A DNA stretch of 64,000 nucleotides, taken from Selaginella moellendorffii. Its lineage: Eukaryota > Streptophyta > Lycopodiopsida > Selaginellales > Selaginellaceae. The stretch covers positions 153,525 through 217,524 of the forward strand of contig NW_003314421.1 in NCBI RefSeq assembly GCF_000143415.4, given 5' to 3'. Both the position numbers and the translations under genes were made by a program. Below, one piece after another: positions 20,745-31,700 of the stretch. The notes under the pieces were generated by a model, which was given only the letters and a program-made list of their open reading frames with translations, ran no database searches and had not been told where the DNA came from. Every line of letters begins with the position of its first letter. The first letter of the stretch is position 1.

Positions 20745-21115
20745 TCTGAGATAGAGTCCGAGATGGACCCGAGTTAGAGCCTGAGGTGGAGTCCGAGATG
20801 GAGTTCGAGATGGACCTGAGTTGGAGTCCAAGATGGAGTCCGAGATGGACCGAGACGGAGTCCGAGATGGACTGAGACGGAGTCCGAGATGGAGTCCGAG
20901 ATGGAGTCCAAGATGGACCAAAACAGAGTCTGAGATGGAGTCCGAGAGGGATCCGAGAGGGATCCGAGATGGAGTCCGAGATGGAGTCCAAGATGGACTG
21001 AAACGGAATCCGAGATGGAGTCCGAGAGGGATCCGAGATGGAGTCCGAGATGCACCCGAGATGGACCCAAGATGGAGAGTCCAAGATGGACCGAGATGGA
21101 GTCCGAGATGGAGTA
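20745..21115. repeat. GAGTCC/GAGATG minisatellite, LTR-B 5' LTR
   Basis: A tandem array of ~12-bp units made from the hexamers GAGTCC and GAGATG, with 9- to 11-bp variants (GACCGAGACG, GACCCGAGATG). Because the units contain no stop codons, several frames stay open on both strands (ESEMESEMD on one, SISDSISD and TPSRTPSR on the other). This is repeat composition, not coding. The same array recurs at six other places in the window. Confidence 0.9.
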
Positions 21116-24100
21116 TATGAAGTATATCACCACTAGTGTTGGCATTGGAAGGTCCTAGGAGTGGGCCTATCCTTGAGGAGTAGTAAGTCGAGAGGACATG
21201 ACTCTCCACTCAAGTTCATGCGTGAACTTGGGCGTGATGTGGTGGATAGAAAAGGGGCCAGTAAGGAAACGACTTTGGGATCTTGGAAACAGTATAAGGG
21301 TTTCCTCAGAGAGTTGAGGATATGATCCAAATAAGTGTTTGACATAGCCAACTGGCTAATATAGTTGTGTTAAACAACTATAGTTTAGATCACGTGAAAG
21401 ATAGAGACTCCAAAGCAATAAAGGAGTCACAAGATTATCCTCATATAGTTGAGGTTGGTGCTCATGAATGTGAGACCAGAAGTAATGACCGCAAGAAGTC
21501 AAATACGGAAAAGGACATGAGTCCTTGAAATGGTAGCCGGAGCTACCTCTAATAAATGCTGGAACAACCCAAGGAGTTGGGGGTGTACTCAGAGGATGAG
21601 TTGGTATTCTCATCACATGGACAAGTGGTCCTAAGGGGTAAAAGGTTGCCCCAAGAGAACAAATCAAGTGTCAGAGTAACACTTGCAAAGATGGTCTTTG
21701 TGAGTAGGACTTGAATACAAGAAGTAGTATTCCAGTGAGCTGACATCTCAAAGGTAGGACCTCATGGGTTGTCGGATGACAAAGTCCAAAAAGCTGGATG
21801 ACTCAAATAGAGTCAAGGAATATTCCTAAAGGATTGATGGAAGCATTTGGATTGAGGTGTGTTGTACCCCACGAAGGATGGGGGGGATCATAAGATCCAA
21901 GGATGAGAACAGAGGGTATCTTATCGATGGTAGAGTGGGCCATGCTAAAGTCGTGGGAAAGGTGTTCCCCAAAAAAGAAAGCAATTTTGGCATAGAGTTG
22001 TGTGTGAACACTGTGGTGCAGTGCTAACTGCTAGTTGGCATGAAAAAACGACTACCTTGGTCTTGGCAAAGACCGAGACACAAGTAAGAAGTGTTATAGA
22101 GGTAGGCTTGTGGAGCCATTAGTGGGGAGACACAAAATGTGCCAAAGTGAGATACCTTGAGGTTATGTTGATGAGTTCATGGGAACCCCTTGCCAAGGGA
22201 ATGGCATAGCCTAAGCTGGAAGGCATGTGGTTAGAGTGTGGTGACCCAGATAATGATGGAGGTGTGGAAGCACCAAACAATGAGTTGTAGGACTTGACAA
22301 TTATAGGGCAATTAAGCAAGAGGTGCAAGATAATTGGTTAAACGGGTAGAAGGTAGCTACCCAAGACTTCTTAATGGCATAAGGAAGTTAGATATACCCT
22401 TATGAGGGATAAATTGCTTATGTTGCGATATAGTGAATCAATGTCGAAAAAGGAAATGCTCATTGACAAGAAGACCATCATTGAGACACCCAAACACTCT
22501 AGAACACTAGGAGGTGGTGTTTAGTGTCGCGAAGGCAATGGATAATGCCCAAGGGACAAAGTCCCTAGCAAATGAAGGATAGGAGGTGCTATCCAAATGT
22601 CCAAGGTTGTGGAGATAGGAGAAGTCTGTTTACCCAAATTGGACAAAGCCAAAGAGGGATTTTGGCAAGGCTAGTGATGGGCATATGGAGGCCTATAATT
22701 AGCAACGGTAATCCCGGTGTGTGGGATTATAAGGTGAGCATGCCCAGATTGAGGAACCACTCCCTAAGCTATTGGGTAGGTTCATCCCTATGAATACTTG
22801 CTAAGGCGTGGTAAAATGTGGAAAGCTATCCTCCTAGTATGGAGGAGAATAACCAAAGGAAACATATGGGGCCAAAAGGCAAATAGTATTGGGCTGGAAC
22901 TGAACTATAGAAATCGAAGGGCATAACTAACGGTGGTTATGCAAGTTGAGAGTGGAGAATCAAGAGGATGTTCGAGGATGTTGTTACTAGCAACTGCGGT
23001 GCCATGGATAGTCCAAAATGTGGAATTATCCATGTTGGACCATATGGTGAGTAGGGAGCTTGCAAAAGAGAAGCCTTAGCAAGCTAAGGAACAGAGTTCC
23101 TTGAAGGTTCCCAAAGACAATTTTAGGTAAATAAGTACGTAGAAAGCCAAGTGTAAATGGTTCCTAAAGCGCGTGAAATCAGAGTGGCGCAACAGAAGCG
23201 TGGTCTTGAAGCTAGCTATGAGGCGAGGCTATCAAGGTTGGGGAAGTAGTTCCCGAGCGTACAAAGAGAGGGCTTTGAACAAAAGTCGATGGTTAAGGAC
23301 TTTCACGCTTATGCATGAACCATGTTACGGTGGCCGGATGACTTGCTACGCAAGATTAGCGAGTCAGGGGAACAAATCCCCTAGTTGAAGGTGCTAACTT
23401 CAAAAGGGGTGGCCCATGGGGCCGAGCATGGAGGAGTCCATGCATGATCACAGACTTTTCAAGCGAGAGGACTTGGCAATATATGCCCTAAGCTGTGATC
23501 TATAGCGTGCTTTAAGTATAAATTGTTGCACCGGCGTGGGGAGTCACGCCAGGCATCCTGTGCAATGCCATCTGTAGATGCATATATGGAGGTTGGGTTC
23601 GAGTCCCGACCCTCTAGTGCTTAGGTTCGAGTCCCAAATTACTAGGGCATGGTGATGGTTTGGAATATGAGGACACTCATTTTTCGGTGGTCATGGACTC
23701 TCAGTGAGGAGACTGGTTTGGGCACACTGCCAAGCGAGGGATGCCTCGGAGTCATGATGCACGGTTAGATTGCTTAGTGTGGCTTAGCATATTTAACTTG
23801 AACACTTTGGTGCGAGTGGCACCAAGGACGTGGTGAATGAGATGGGGACACCCAGTCTCAGTTGCTATGGACCCTTAGCCGGAAGGGCTGGCTTGGGTGC
23901 ACCGCCAAATGTGGGGGATGCCCCCGGGGTCATGGTGAACAACTTAAAGGTCTGGAAGACCTAATGCCTATTGGCAAACTTGTTAAGGTGCCAAAGTGTG
24001 ATCACTAGGTGATCTTATGGCTAAAACAAGGACAAGGTCCTTGTGAGGATAAGGGATAAACTTCCTAGTTCAAAGTGTTGGTTTGAACTATTGATGATGG

Positions 24101-25110
24101 TGTGGCTTGGTCAAGGTGACCAAGTGTTAAGAACACCTAAGGGAAATCATTTGTGACTATGCGATGGCATAGTGAGTCCGAAGAAGGTAGTCTCTATAAG
24201 AGACCCAGGGGAGGGTCACAAAATTGGGCCAAGGATAGAGTCTACAGTAGAAAATCCTAAAGAGACGTACTAGGGGTGAACACCCTCTGGACTTGGCAAA
24301 GCAAAATCTTTGCTATGGAACTGAAAGGAAACCTCGAGAATGGAGGTAGTAATCCGATGTTGCTAGGTGCAACAATCGAGGATAGGAGCAAAAGACTAGT
24401 GGCTAAGAAAATAGCCATGGGAATAGTGGGAAAGAATTCGAAAGGCAAAGTTAGGCCAAAACACTAAGGTGTTGGGTGCTAACGAATTATGGGAAATGCA
24501 ATGTGTTTCCAAGAATAGATTCCCAATTGCTCCAATTTGGCGAAAATGGAAGCTCCAAGGGAGGGAGCGGTAAAGTAGCCAAATGATAGGGCCATGGACA
24601 GCCCTAACACAAACTATGATAACTGAAACTTAGTGCCTAAGGTGGCACGAAATAGAAAAGAGGATGATGGTGCCCTCAAGTAAAAAACTTCCTACGATGG
24701 GGAAGTGGAGTTGCACAATATATGCAAAGCAAGGTGTCGGAGACACCTAAGATATGGACTTTGAGAAGTCAAAAGTAAAAGTTCCAAAGTGCAAATGTCA
24801 TATTGATGAAAACAGAGACTACTCGAGATGGAGTAGTGGGATTGAGATAGAGACGGTGTCTCTAACAGGTTTAGCAAGAACTAAACTAATAAAAGGGAAA
24901 GAACCACCATAAGTGGTCAATCGAGTCTCTATGTCCGAGAGGCTATACACCTTAGAGGATGGAGAAGGCATGGTGAGCCTTTGGTGTCATACCATTGACG
25001 AATATTGACTAGGTGCTAAGGATGGAAAGGGTAATACATATTGGTGTTACTTTATAAAAATGGTTTACCGTTTGATGAGGACATCAATCTTCGTCTATGG
25101 GTGGTGGAGT
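21116..25110. mobile_element. non-coding interior of LTR-B element
   Basis: Four kb with only short scattered open frames and no recognisable protein domain. The block 21430-21780 reappears at 53150-53480, and 24760-25110 reappears inverted at 60434-60790, which shows that it belongs to a repeat family. An internal imperfect duplication is visible: 23680-23760 and 23845-23940 both carry a CATGGACTCTCAGTGAGG-like start and a GGATGCC/GTCATG end. No polypurine tract or gene could be assigned with confidence. Confidence 0.6.
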
Positions 25111-25369
25111 TGTGAGGCACAAAATCCCTAGGCCCCAAAGTGGAGCCAAAAGGGTGCCACGTGGTAGTGGCAGAAGTGAAAGCTAAATGAACGTAACACG
25201 TTTGGACTGAAAGCTCCAACTTGAAAAGTTGAGAGCGGGAGTGGACTCCTAACAAAGTGCTCGAGGAACAAGCACAAAGTGTGCAATAAGCTGTAAGGAA
25301 CCAACTCCCCGAGGTGTCGTAGGCTAAAGGATCCCCGAAAGCATGACCGAAATGACAAAGATTTCATCG

Positions 25370-25625
25370 AATGGGACCGAGTCTGAGATCGAGTCCAAGA
25401 CCGACTCTAAGACCGAGTTCGAGATGGAGTCCGGAATCGAGTTTGAGGTCGACTCAAAGACCGAGTTTGAGACGGAGTCCGAGATCCGAAAACGGGTCCA
25501 AGACCGAGTCCGAGATCGAGTCCAAAGTCGAGTTCGAGATCGGGTTCGAGATCGAGTCTGAAATCGAGTTCGAGACCGAATCTGAAGTCGGGTCTGAGAT
25601 CGAGTCCGAGACCGAGTCCAAGTAC
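25370..25625. repeat. GAGTCC/GAGAYC minisatellite in LTR-A
   Basis: A tandem array in which GAGTCC or GAGTTC alternates with GAGATC or GAGACC, a variant of the LTR-B array. It stays open in several frames by composition only. The matching array in the other LTR-A copy is at 50045-50315. Confidence 0.9.
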
Positions 25626-26192
25626 TAATACAGGTCAAGGGGTGAAAGCCCAAAGCGTGTGTCTCAGGTGGGGGGGGGGGGTTGCTGCAGGGGGTTCCAA
25701 AAGTATAGTAGGGATAGTGAGGTCTAGGAGCCAGTCTTGAAGGAACTCTCCAGTGATGCTTCCAAACTGACTTGAGGTTGAGATTGGGGCCAAGGGTCCT
25801 TGGGTGGGAGTGACCATGGACTCGGGTGGTGCCGGAGGGGCCACCCAGGGAAGTGCTCAAGAGCAGCTCCCACTCCCGAAAGGGAAACTAACTGCGGTGC
25901 TCCTGGCTCATGTGGAGTGGTGCCCCACTTGAGTACCTTGTGGCTCATTGGTCCTCGCCCTTCCTAGGGGCTTGGGCCTTCCCTTTGGGATGGAAGTGGG
26001 GGGATGGAGGTACCCATACCGGGCCGTTAAGCCACGGTGTTTCGCCCCGACATCCCGAAGCATGTGTTGCACCCAAGGCTTGGGATTTAAAGGGTCCCAT
26101 GATCAAGTCTTGTGGTACCAAGGGATGTTAAGAACCTGGAGGCTTGGTGTGCTTGGCTGCTTGTGCCTACGGGGACTGTAGCCGAACCTTAA

Positions 26193-26788
26193 TGTAAGCA
26201 ACCAAAGGGAACGACTCGAGAGACGATCCATAGGGGTTCAAATATAGAGGGAAAGGGCCCATGAACAAGAGTGCACCCCCTTTTCCAATCGGTTAAGGGT
26301 CTTAGGATAGTTGGAGTTAAGCGTCCTTGGGTTTGAATAGTACTGGGCTGGGTGACCTCCCGGGAAGTCCAAACTCAAGAGCTTACATTTGGTATCAGAG
26401 GGGTCTTGGGTCCGACTCTGTTGGTTGGCTTAAGGGAATCGCACCACATGTTGATTGACATCTGGCTGGTCCAGTTTGCTCCCGCTGGGCTCGACCCAAG
26501 GGGTAGGGTGTCAAGAGAGCGAGGCTCTCGGGAGAGCTGCGGCTCTCAGCTTCCGTTCACGAGGGCGTGAACTTGCAGGGAAGCGTGGTGGATTGTAAGC
26601 AACCAAAGGGAACGACTCGAGAGACGATCCATAGGGGTTCAAATATAGAGGGAAAGGGCCCATGAACAAGAGTGCACCCCCTTTTCCAATCGGTTAAGGG
26701 TCTTGGGATAGTTGGAGTTAAACGTCCTTGGGTTTGAATAGTACTGGGCTGGGTGACCTCCCGGGAAGTCCAAACTCAGGAGCTTACA
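26193..26788 (+). mobile_element. TRIM element, complete, TSD CTTAA
   Basis: A terminal-repeat retrotransposon in miniature. The LTRs are 26193-26387 and 26594-26788, 195 bp each with three differences by eye. Each starts TGTAAGC and ends GCTTACA. The interior is only 206 bp and begins with TTTGGTATCAGAG (26388-26400), the primer-binding site for initiator methionine tRNA. The target duplication CTTAA is at 26188-26192 and 26789-26793. The paralogous LTR-A at ~50885-50900 (AACCTTAAGTCCAGTC) is the empty site. There is no coding capacity; mobility would need enzymes from another element. High LTR identity implies a young insertion. Confidence 0.93.
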
Positions 26789-27064
26789 CTTAAGTCTAGT
26801 CTAACCCGGGGAGGGGGATTGGGAGAGATTTGGGAAACCATGGATGGATGGCTAACGCTCCATTGCTCATACAGTGAGTAGCTGAAACCAAGTAGGACCA
26901 AGTAGGAGCTGGTACCATAGGTGGGGACCTTGGCGAGGGAACTTAGTAAAACCTAAGGCAGTGTTGGATGGATAGATGAGGTAAGCTGGCAAATTGGAAA
27001 GGAAAAATTTGTGGCTTACATAAGTGAGGCTCCAAAAAGGGACCCAAAAGGACCAACACATGAT

Positions 27065-27790
27065 ACGTGGAAGTGTCCGAGATGGAGAGTCTGAGATGGA
27101 CCCAAGTTGGAGCCCGAGGTGGAGTCCGAGATGGAGTCCGAGATGGACCAGAGTTGGAGTCCGAGATGGAGTCCGAGATGGAGTCTGACAAGGAGCCCGA
27201 GATGGACCAAGACGGAGTCCGAGATGGACTGAGATAGAGTCCAAGATGGATTGAGACGGAGTCCGAGATGGAGTCCGAGATGGAGTCTGACAAGGAGCCC
27301 GAGATGGACCAAGACGGAGTCCGAGATGGACTGAGATAGAGTCCAAGATGGATTGAGACGGAGTCCGAGATGGAGTCTGAGAAGGAGCCCGAGATGGACC
27401 AAGACGGAGTCCGAGATGGACTGAGACAGAGTCCAAGATGGATTGAGACGGAGTCCGAGATGGAGTCTGAGATGGACCGAGACGGAGTCCGAGATGGAGT
27501 CCGAGAGGGATCCGAGATGGAGTCCGAGATGGAGTTCGAGATGGAGTCCAAGAGGGAGTCCAAGAGGGATCCGAGATGGAGTCCGAGTTGGAGTCTGAGA
27601 TGGAGTCCGAGATGGAGTCCGAGATGGACCCGAGATGGACCCAAGATGGAGTCCGAGATGGACCGAGACGGAGTCCAAGATGGAGTCCGAGATGGACCCG
27701 AGATGGAATCCGAGATGGAGTCCGAGAAGGACCCGAGATGGAGTCCGAGTCCGAGTCCGAGCCCGAGTCTGAGTCCAAGTTCAAGTCTGA
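27065..27790. repeat. large GAGTCC/GAGATG minisatellite, LTR-B 3' LTR
   Basis: About 725 bp of 12-bp units, with a higher-order duplication: a ~110-bp block beginning GGAGTCTGACAAGGAGCCCG occurs at 27180 and 27284, and a close variant at 27375. The last part collapses to pure TCCGAG hexamers. Open frames of up to ~300 codons on five of six frames are by-products of the repeat. Arrays at 20745, 25370, 48965, 49390, 50045 and 59940 are relatives. Confidence 0.92.
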
Positions 27791-28781
27791 GAGGGTGAAA
27801 GCCCAAAGCGTTCATCTCCCAGACCCTGGGGGGTTTGGTGAGTTCCAAAAGTATAGTAGGGGGAGGACTGTAGTGGAGCCAATTTGGCCAGGAAAGGCCA
27901 GTTTGGCCCAGGAAGGCTGTACCCAGTGTTGGGTGATGAGCTGCCCACTGGGAAGTCCAAGACTAGAGTGAACACAGACCAACAAGTGGGGTAGCTTGGT
28001 GAAGTGTTCAAGAGCCGGCTCTAGTTCCCCCGGGAGATCGACTGGCCGATGCTCCTAGTCCAAGTGTGGGTGGCACTACCTACTTAGATACTTGGTGTGG
28101 CTCAAGAACCTCACTCTAAGCCCATGGCTAGAGCACCCGAAGGCGGAAGGCGGGGAGAGTACCCACGAGGCTCGCATAAGGCCGCGGTGTTCCAAAATAT
28201 TGCCCCAAAGTCCCAGATTTTGAAAAGGAGGAGGAGCCGTCCTCTAGTATAGAGACCAAGGATACGGTCATATGAGGAGGTAGTCCCAGAGGACCAAGGG
28301 ACTTAGTGGTCAGGCTTGTGGGCCTTGACCCAGTGGTAGTGTTGGTGAACATGGCCATGGACAAAAAGGGACTTGGTGGGGATTGGAACAGGGATATTGG
28401 GGAAGGCTAATCCCCATGTCTATGGGCATCCTAAGGATGCTAAAGAGTGGATCGGGGATGATCACTCATGGGTGGATAGCTTAGTCTTTGAGAGATAGGA
28501 CTATGATGCAGGTGGTGTTAGACTACCAGTGTGACCAAGGTGAAGGGGCATGGCCTTAGCGTAATAGGCTGATATGTCGATGGTACCTTGGGATGTCGGT
28601 CATGGGATCAGACACGTGGAGCACTTGGACCAAGTGCAAAGGTTGAGTGGCGGGGATGCTATTCTCAGGGCTAGCAAGCCCAAGTCCAAAATAGGACTTA
28701 TGGAGGTTGTGAGTGAGACTCCTCCAAGTGGTTGGAGGTGTGGTTAAGTGACTAAAGTAGAATGGAAAAATTTAGTCGCTT

Positions 28782-31700
28782 ACAATGGCATCCATGCCCA
28801 TCTATCTAAGCTCTCAAGGTCGTGGAGTGCGAGGTAGGTCAGGGTCCCACGAGGAGGATTGTTACAAGGTTGGGGTCTTGGAACACGCACGGCAACAAGC
28901 CAAGATGGGAAAGGGCCCTTTGTATCAATGGCTAGGACACTACGACACAAGGCAGCAAGTGAGCCACACAAAGCAGCAGCTCAACAGGATGAGAACCGTG
29001 AGATAGAAGTGGTAGACATGTCTAGGTTGGGGGATGGCCAGGTCCTCGAAAAAGCTGGAAGTGTAAGTTGTGCTAGAGGCAAAGTTTCCACTGAGAGTGG
29101 AGGAGAGGATGAAACTACCTCCCCTCACCCACTTGCATGGTCACTAGCTGGAGTTTGTAAGCAACTAAAGAGAACAACTTGAGAGATGATCTATAGGGTT
29201 CAAATATAAAAGAAAAAGGCCGATAAATAATAGTGCACCCCCTTTTCTAATTGGTTAAGGGTCTTGAATAGTATTGGGCTGGATGACCTCTCAGAAAGTT
29301 CAAATTCAGGAGCTTACATTTGGTATCAGAGAGGTCTTGGGTCCGACTCTGTTGGTTCACTAAGGGAATCACACCATATGTTGATTGATACTTGGCAGGT
29401 CCAGTTTGCTCTAGCTGGGCTTGACCCAAGGGGTAGGGTGTCAAAAGAGTAGAGCTCAAGAGAGAGTTGTGGCTCTCAGCTTCCATTCACGAGGGCATGA
29501 ACTTGCAAGCAAACATGGTGGATTGTAAGCAACCAAAGAGAATGATTTGAGTGATGATCCATGGGGTTCAAATATAGGGGGAAAGGGCCTATGAATAAGA
29601 GTGCACCCCCTTACCAATTGGTTTAGGGTCTTGGGATAATTGGGGTTAAATGTCCTTGAGTTTGAATAGTACTAAGTTGGGTGACCTCCCGAGAAGTCCA
29701 AATTCAGGAGCTTACAGAGTGCAAGAGATTCATGAGAGTCTCAGACCAGTCACAAGTCAGAAAGGCTTACGGGGAATCATCCCAAGCAACTTTGCAGTTG
29801 AGGGGATTCACAGGGATGGATATCTTATAGAAGCACAAGAGTGGTGCACTAGGGTCAGGTCAGGAGTCACCACCAGAGCAGCAGCACGTGCAGCAGCAGT
29901 AGAGCTAGGGCATAGGACATGAGAACTCAAGTCTACCCCACCCAGAACGACCAAGAACAAAGAGGAACAAGGCCCTAGCATGGACGCACTTTTGTCCTAC
30001 AAGATCAACATGGAAGCCTCACTAGAAGGTGAGTTCATAATCCCTCACTCAAAGACACAACCAAGCTAAGAGATCTCCAGGGAGAATGGCTCTAGAGCTG
30101 AGCAAGGAACAGCCACTCTGAACACTAAAGTTTGCCTACAAATGCTTGTCGAACCTTATGAACAAGCCCAGAGCTTCACTCCCATCTTCACCAGCTTATT
30201 CCTCAAGTGTGAGGCCCTGATCTAGCTTACAGCCCCCAGTGGCAAGGTTCTACACTGACTCAAGATAGGTTGGAGACAGCACAGACTGTCTACACTTGCT
30301 TTCGCCAAAGCTTGCAGGTGGTGGTATAGTCTCTGGAACAGTGAGAGGTTCACGGAACAAGTGCATCGCAAGTCGACACAGTGAATACAGTAGGAAGTCT
30401 TGCAACTAACTCACCAACTAGATGACATGGAAGACATGGGGAATGTCTCACTGTGGGATGCATGTTGAGTAGCTCTGGGAATTCTAATAGAGAACCTCAA
30501 GACACGAAAGGACTAGGCAGTTGGCACACTCCCTGTTCACGGGAATGCATCAAGCTCATGCCCAGCTGATGGGAACCTCCTGCACCACCTAGAGACTCCT
30601 ATAGATCAGGCTGGGCTCATCCCTGACCCAGCAAGAATGCAGGAGGCAGCACGTCAGGTGGACCTTGCACACCAGCAACAAGTGAGGAAATCAGACTTAG
30701 AGTCTCTCACAGTTCTCCATGAGGGGCAGAAGGTGTTGCTCCCCTCTCCACTTCTGAGACTTGATGAGGCAGGGATGTTGGTCTGGGACCCTCACCACTT
30801 TGTGGAAAGGATCCAAAGGTCTCCACTTCCAATATGCAAAGAATTCCAATCAACTCTGCTGTCCATTATTAGAGAGCTGGACCTGAATCCTTTGGCAGAA
30901 GACCTCGTGTTGGGACCTACACTACGAGAAGCACAGGAATTAATCACAAAGGTAGTGGTCACACAGCAAGCGGATTTGTTTGATGCATGGGCTTAAGAGC
31001 AAGGTGGCAAGTTAGATGTCACACCAACTCCAACAGATGATGTGAGACTTGGAGAGCTAGAAACAAAGCCAGAGATGGAGCACTCACTAGATGAACAGTC
31101 AGATGGCACACTTCTATTCCAGGAACAGGATACCTTCAACAAGAGGAAGACCAAACATGAGAAGAAGAAAGTGAAGCGAGCAACACGGTGGAAGCTTAAA
31201 GCTCTAGGACTTGCTAAGGAGAGCCCGTCCTGGACAAACACAGTTGAAGCCTTCCTTGAGGAGGAGCAGGCCCCCACTGATAAGAGAGCAAGCACGCAGG
31301 AGGACCAACGCCAAGAGGTTGACACATCTAAGTGAGTGGCAAAGACCTAGTTGAGAGCAGGGAAGACTCGGGGCCACGGAAAGGTGGCAGAAGCACTACA
31401 CTCCTTGGAGGGAATAGTGATGGCAACAAGAAGAATCCCTCCCATAATATGAATGGGGAAAAATTGGATCAATGCAACGTTGGGATAGGGAATCCTCATG
31501 AAGAAGATGCTGCCACACAGGAAGGGCTGTTACACAGTTGTCTTTGAATAAGAGGAGACACAATCTTAGACAAAGGCCATGCATGGCCTCATTGATGAGA
31601 ATTGGGCAGTGTCATTCCACCCATGGATCCCGAGGTTCATGGCAAAGGACCAGGCATGTCTTAGGGGTGGGAGCTTTCCAATGAACATCACACTGTAGGA

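Larger units (their letters stand above)
25289..27020 (+). mobile_element. solo LTR (LTR-A) with nested TRIM, inside LTR-B
   Basis: An isolated LTR running TGTAAGGAACC (25289) to GTGGCTTACA (27020), flanked by TAAGC (25284-25288) and TAAGT (27021-27025), a near-perfect 5-bp duplication. The bases on both sides rejoin as the LTR-B sequence seen uninterrupted at 20675-20700. No primer-binding site follows it, so it is a solo LTR, the product of recombination between two LTRs. Without the TRIM inside it, it is ~1131 bp, in line with the 1153-bp LTR at 49968-51120. It includes its own minisatellite (25370-25625) and a G-run at 25671-25681. Confidence 0.8.
20513..28781 (+). mobile_element. LTR-B retrotransposon inserted in a LINE, TSD ATGGC
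   Basis: An LTR retrotransposon flanked by the 5-bp duplication ATGGC (20508-20512 and 28782-28786). The 5' LTR starts at 20513 (CGTCAGACAC for an original TGTGAGGCAC), contains a GAGTCC minisatellite and is cut short near 21115. The 3' LTR starts at 25111 (TGTGAGGCACAAAATCCC) and ends at 28781 (GCTTACA). Without the nested solo LTR it is ~1.93 kb. The interior (21116-25110) shows no gag or pol that I can recognise, so the element is non-autonomous or fully decayed. Related copies are at 48743-49967, 52762-53480 and, inverted, 58927-60790. The family name is mine. Confidence 0.75.

Noticed and set aside
22572-23388. Short frames within the LTR-B interior
   Set aside because: Isolated, unconserved in the other LTR-B copies and without gag or pol motifs.
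26867-27848. Long minus-strand frames of about 300 codons rich in SISDSISD, TPSRTPSR and LHLGLHLG
   Set aside because: They lie on the GAGTCC minisatellite, are open simultaneously in several frames and strands, and end with the array. Not genes.
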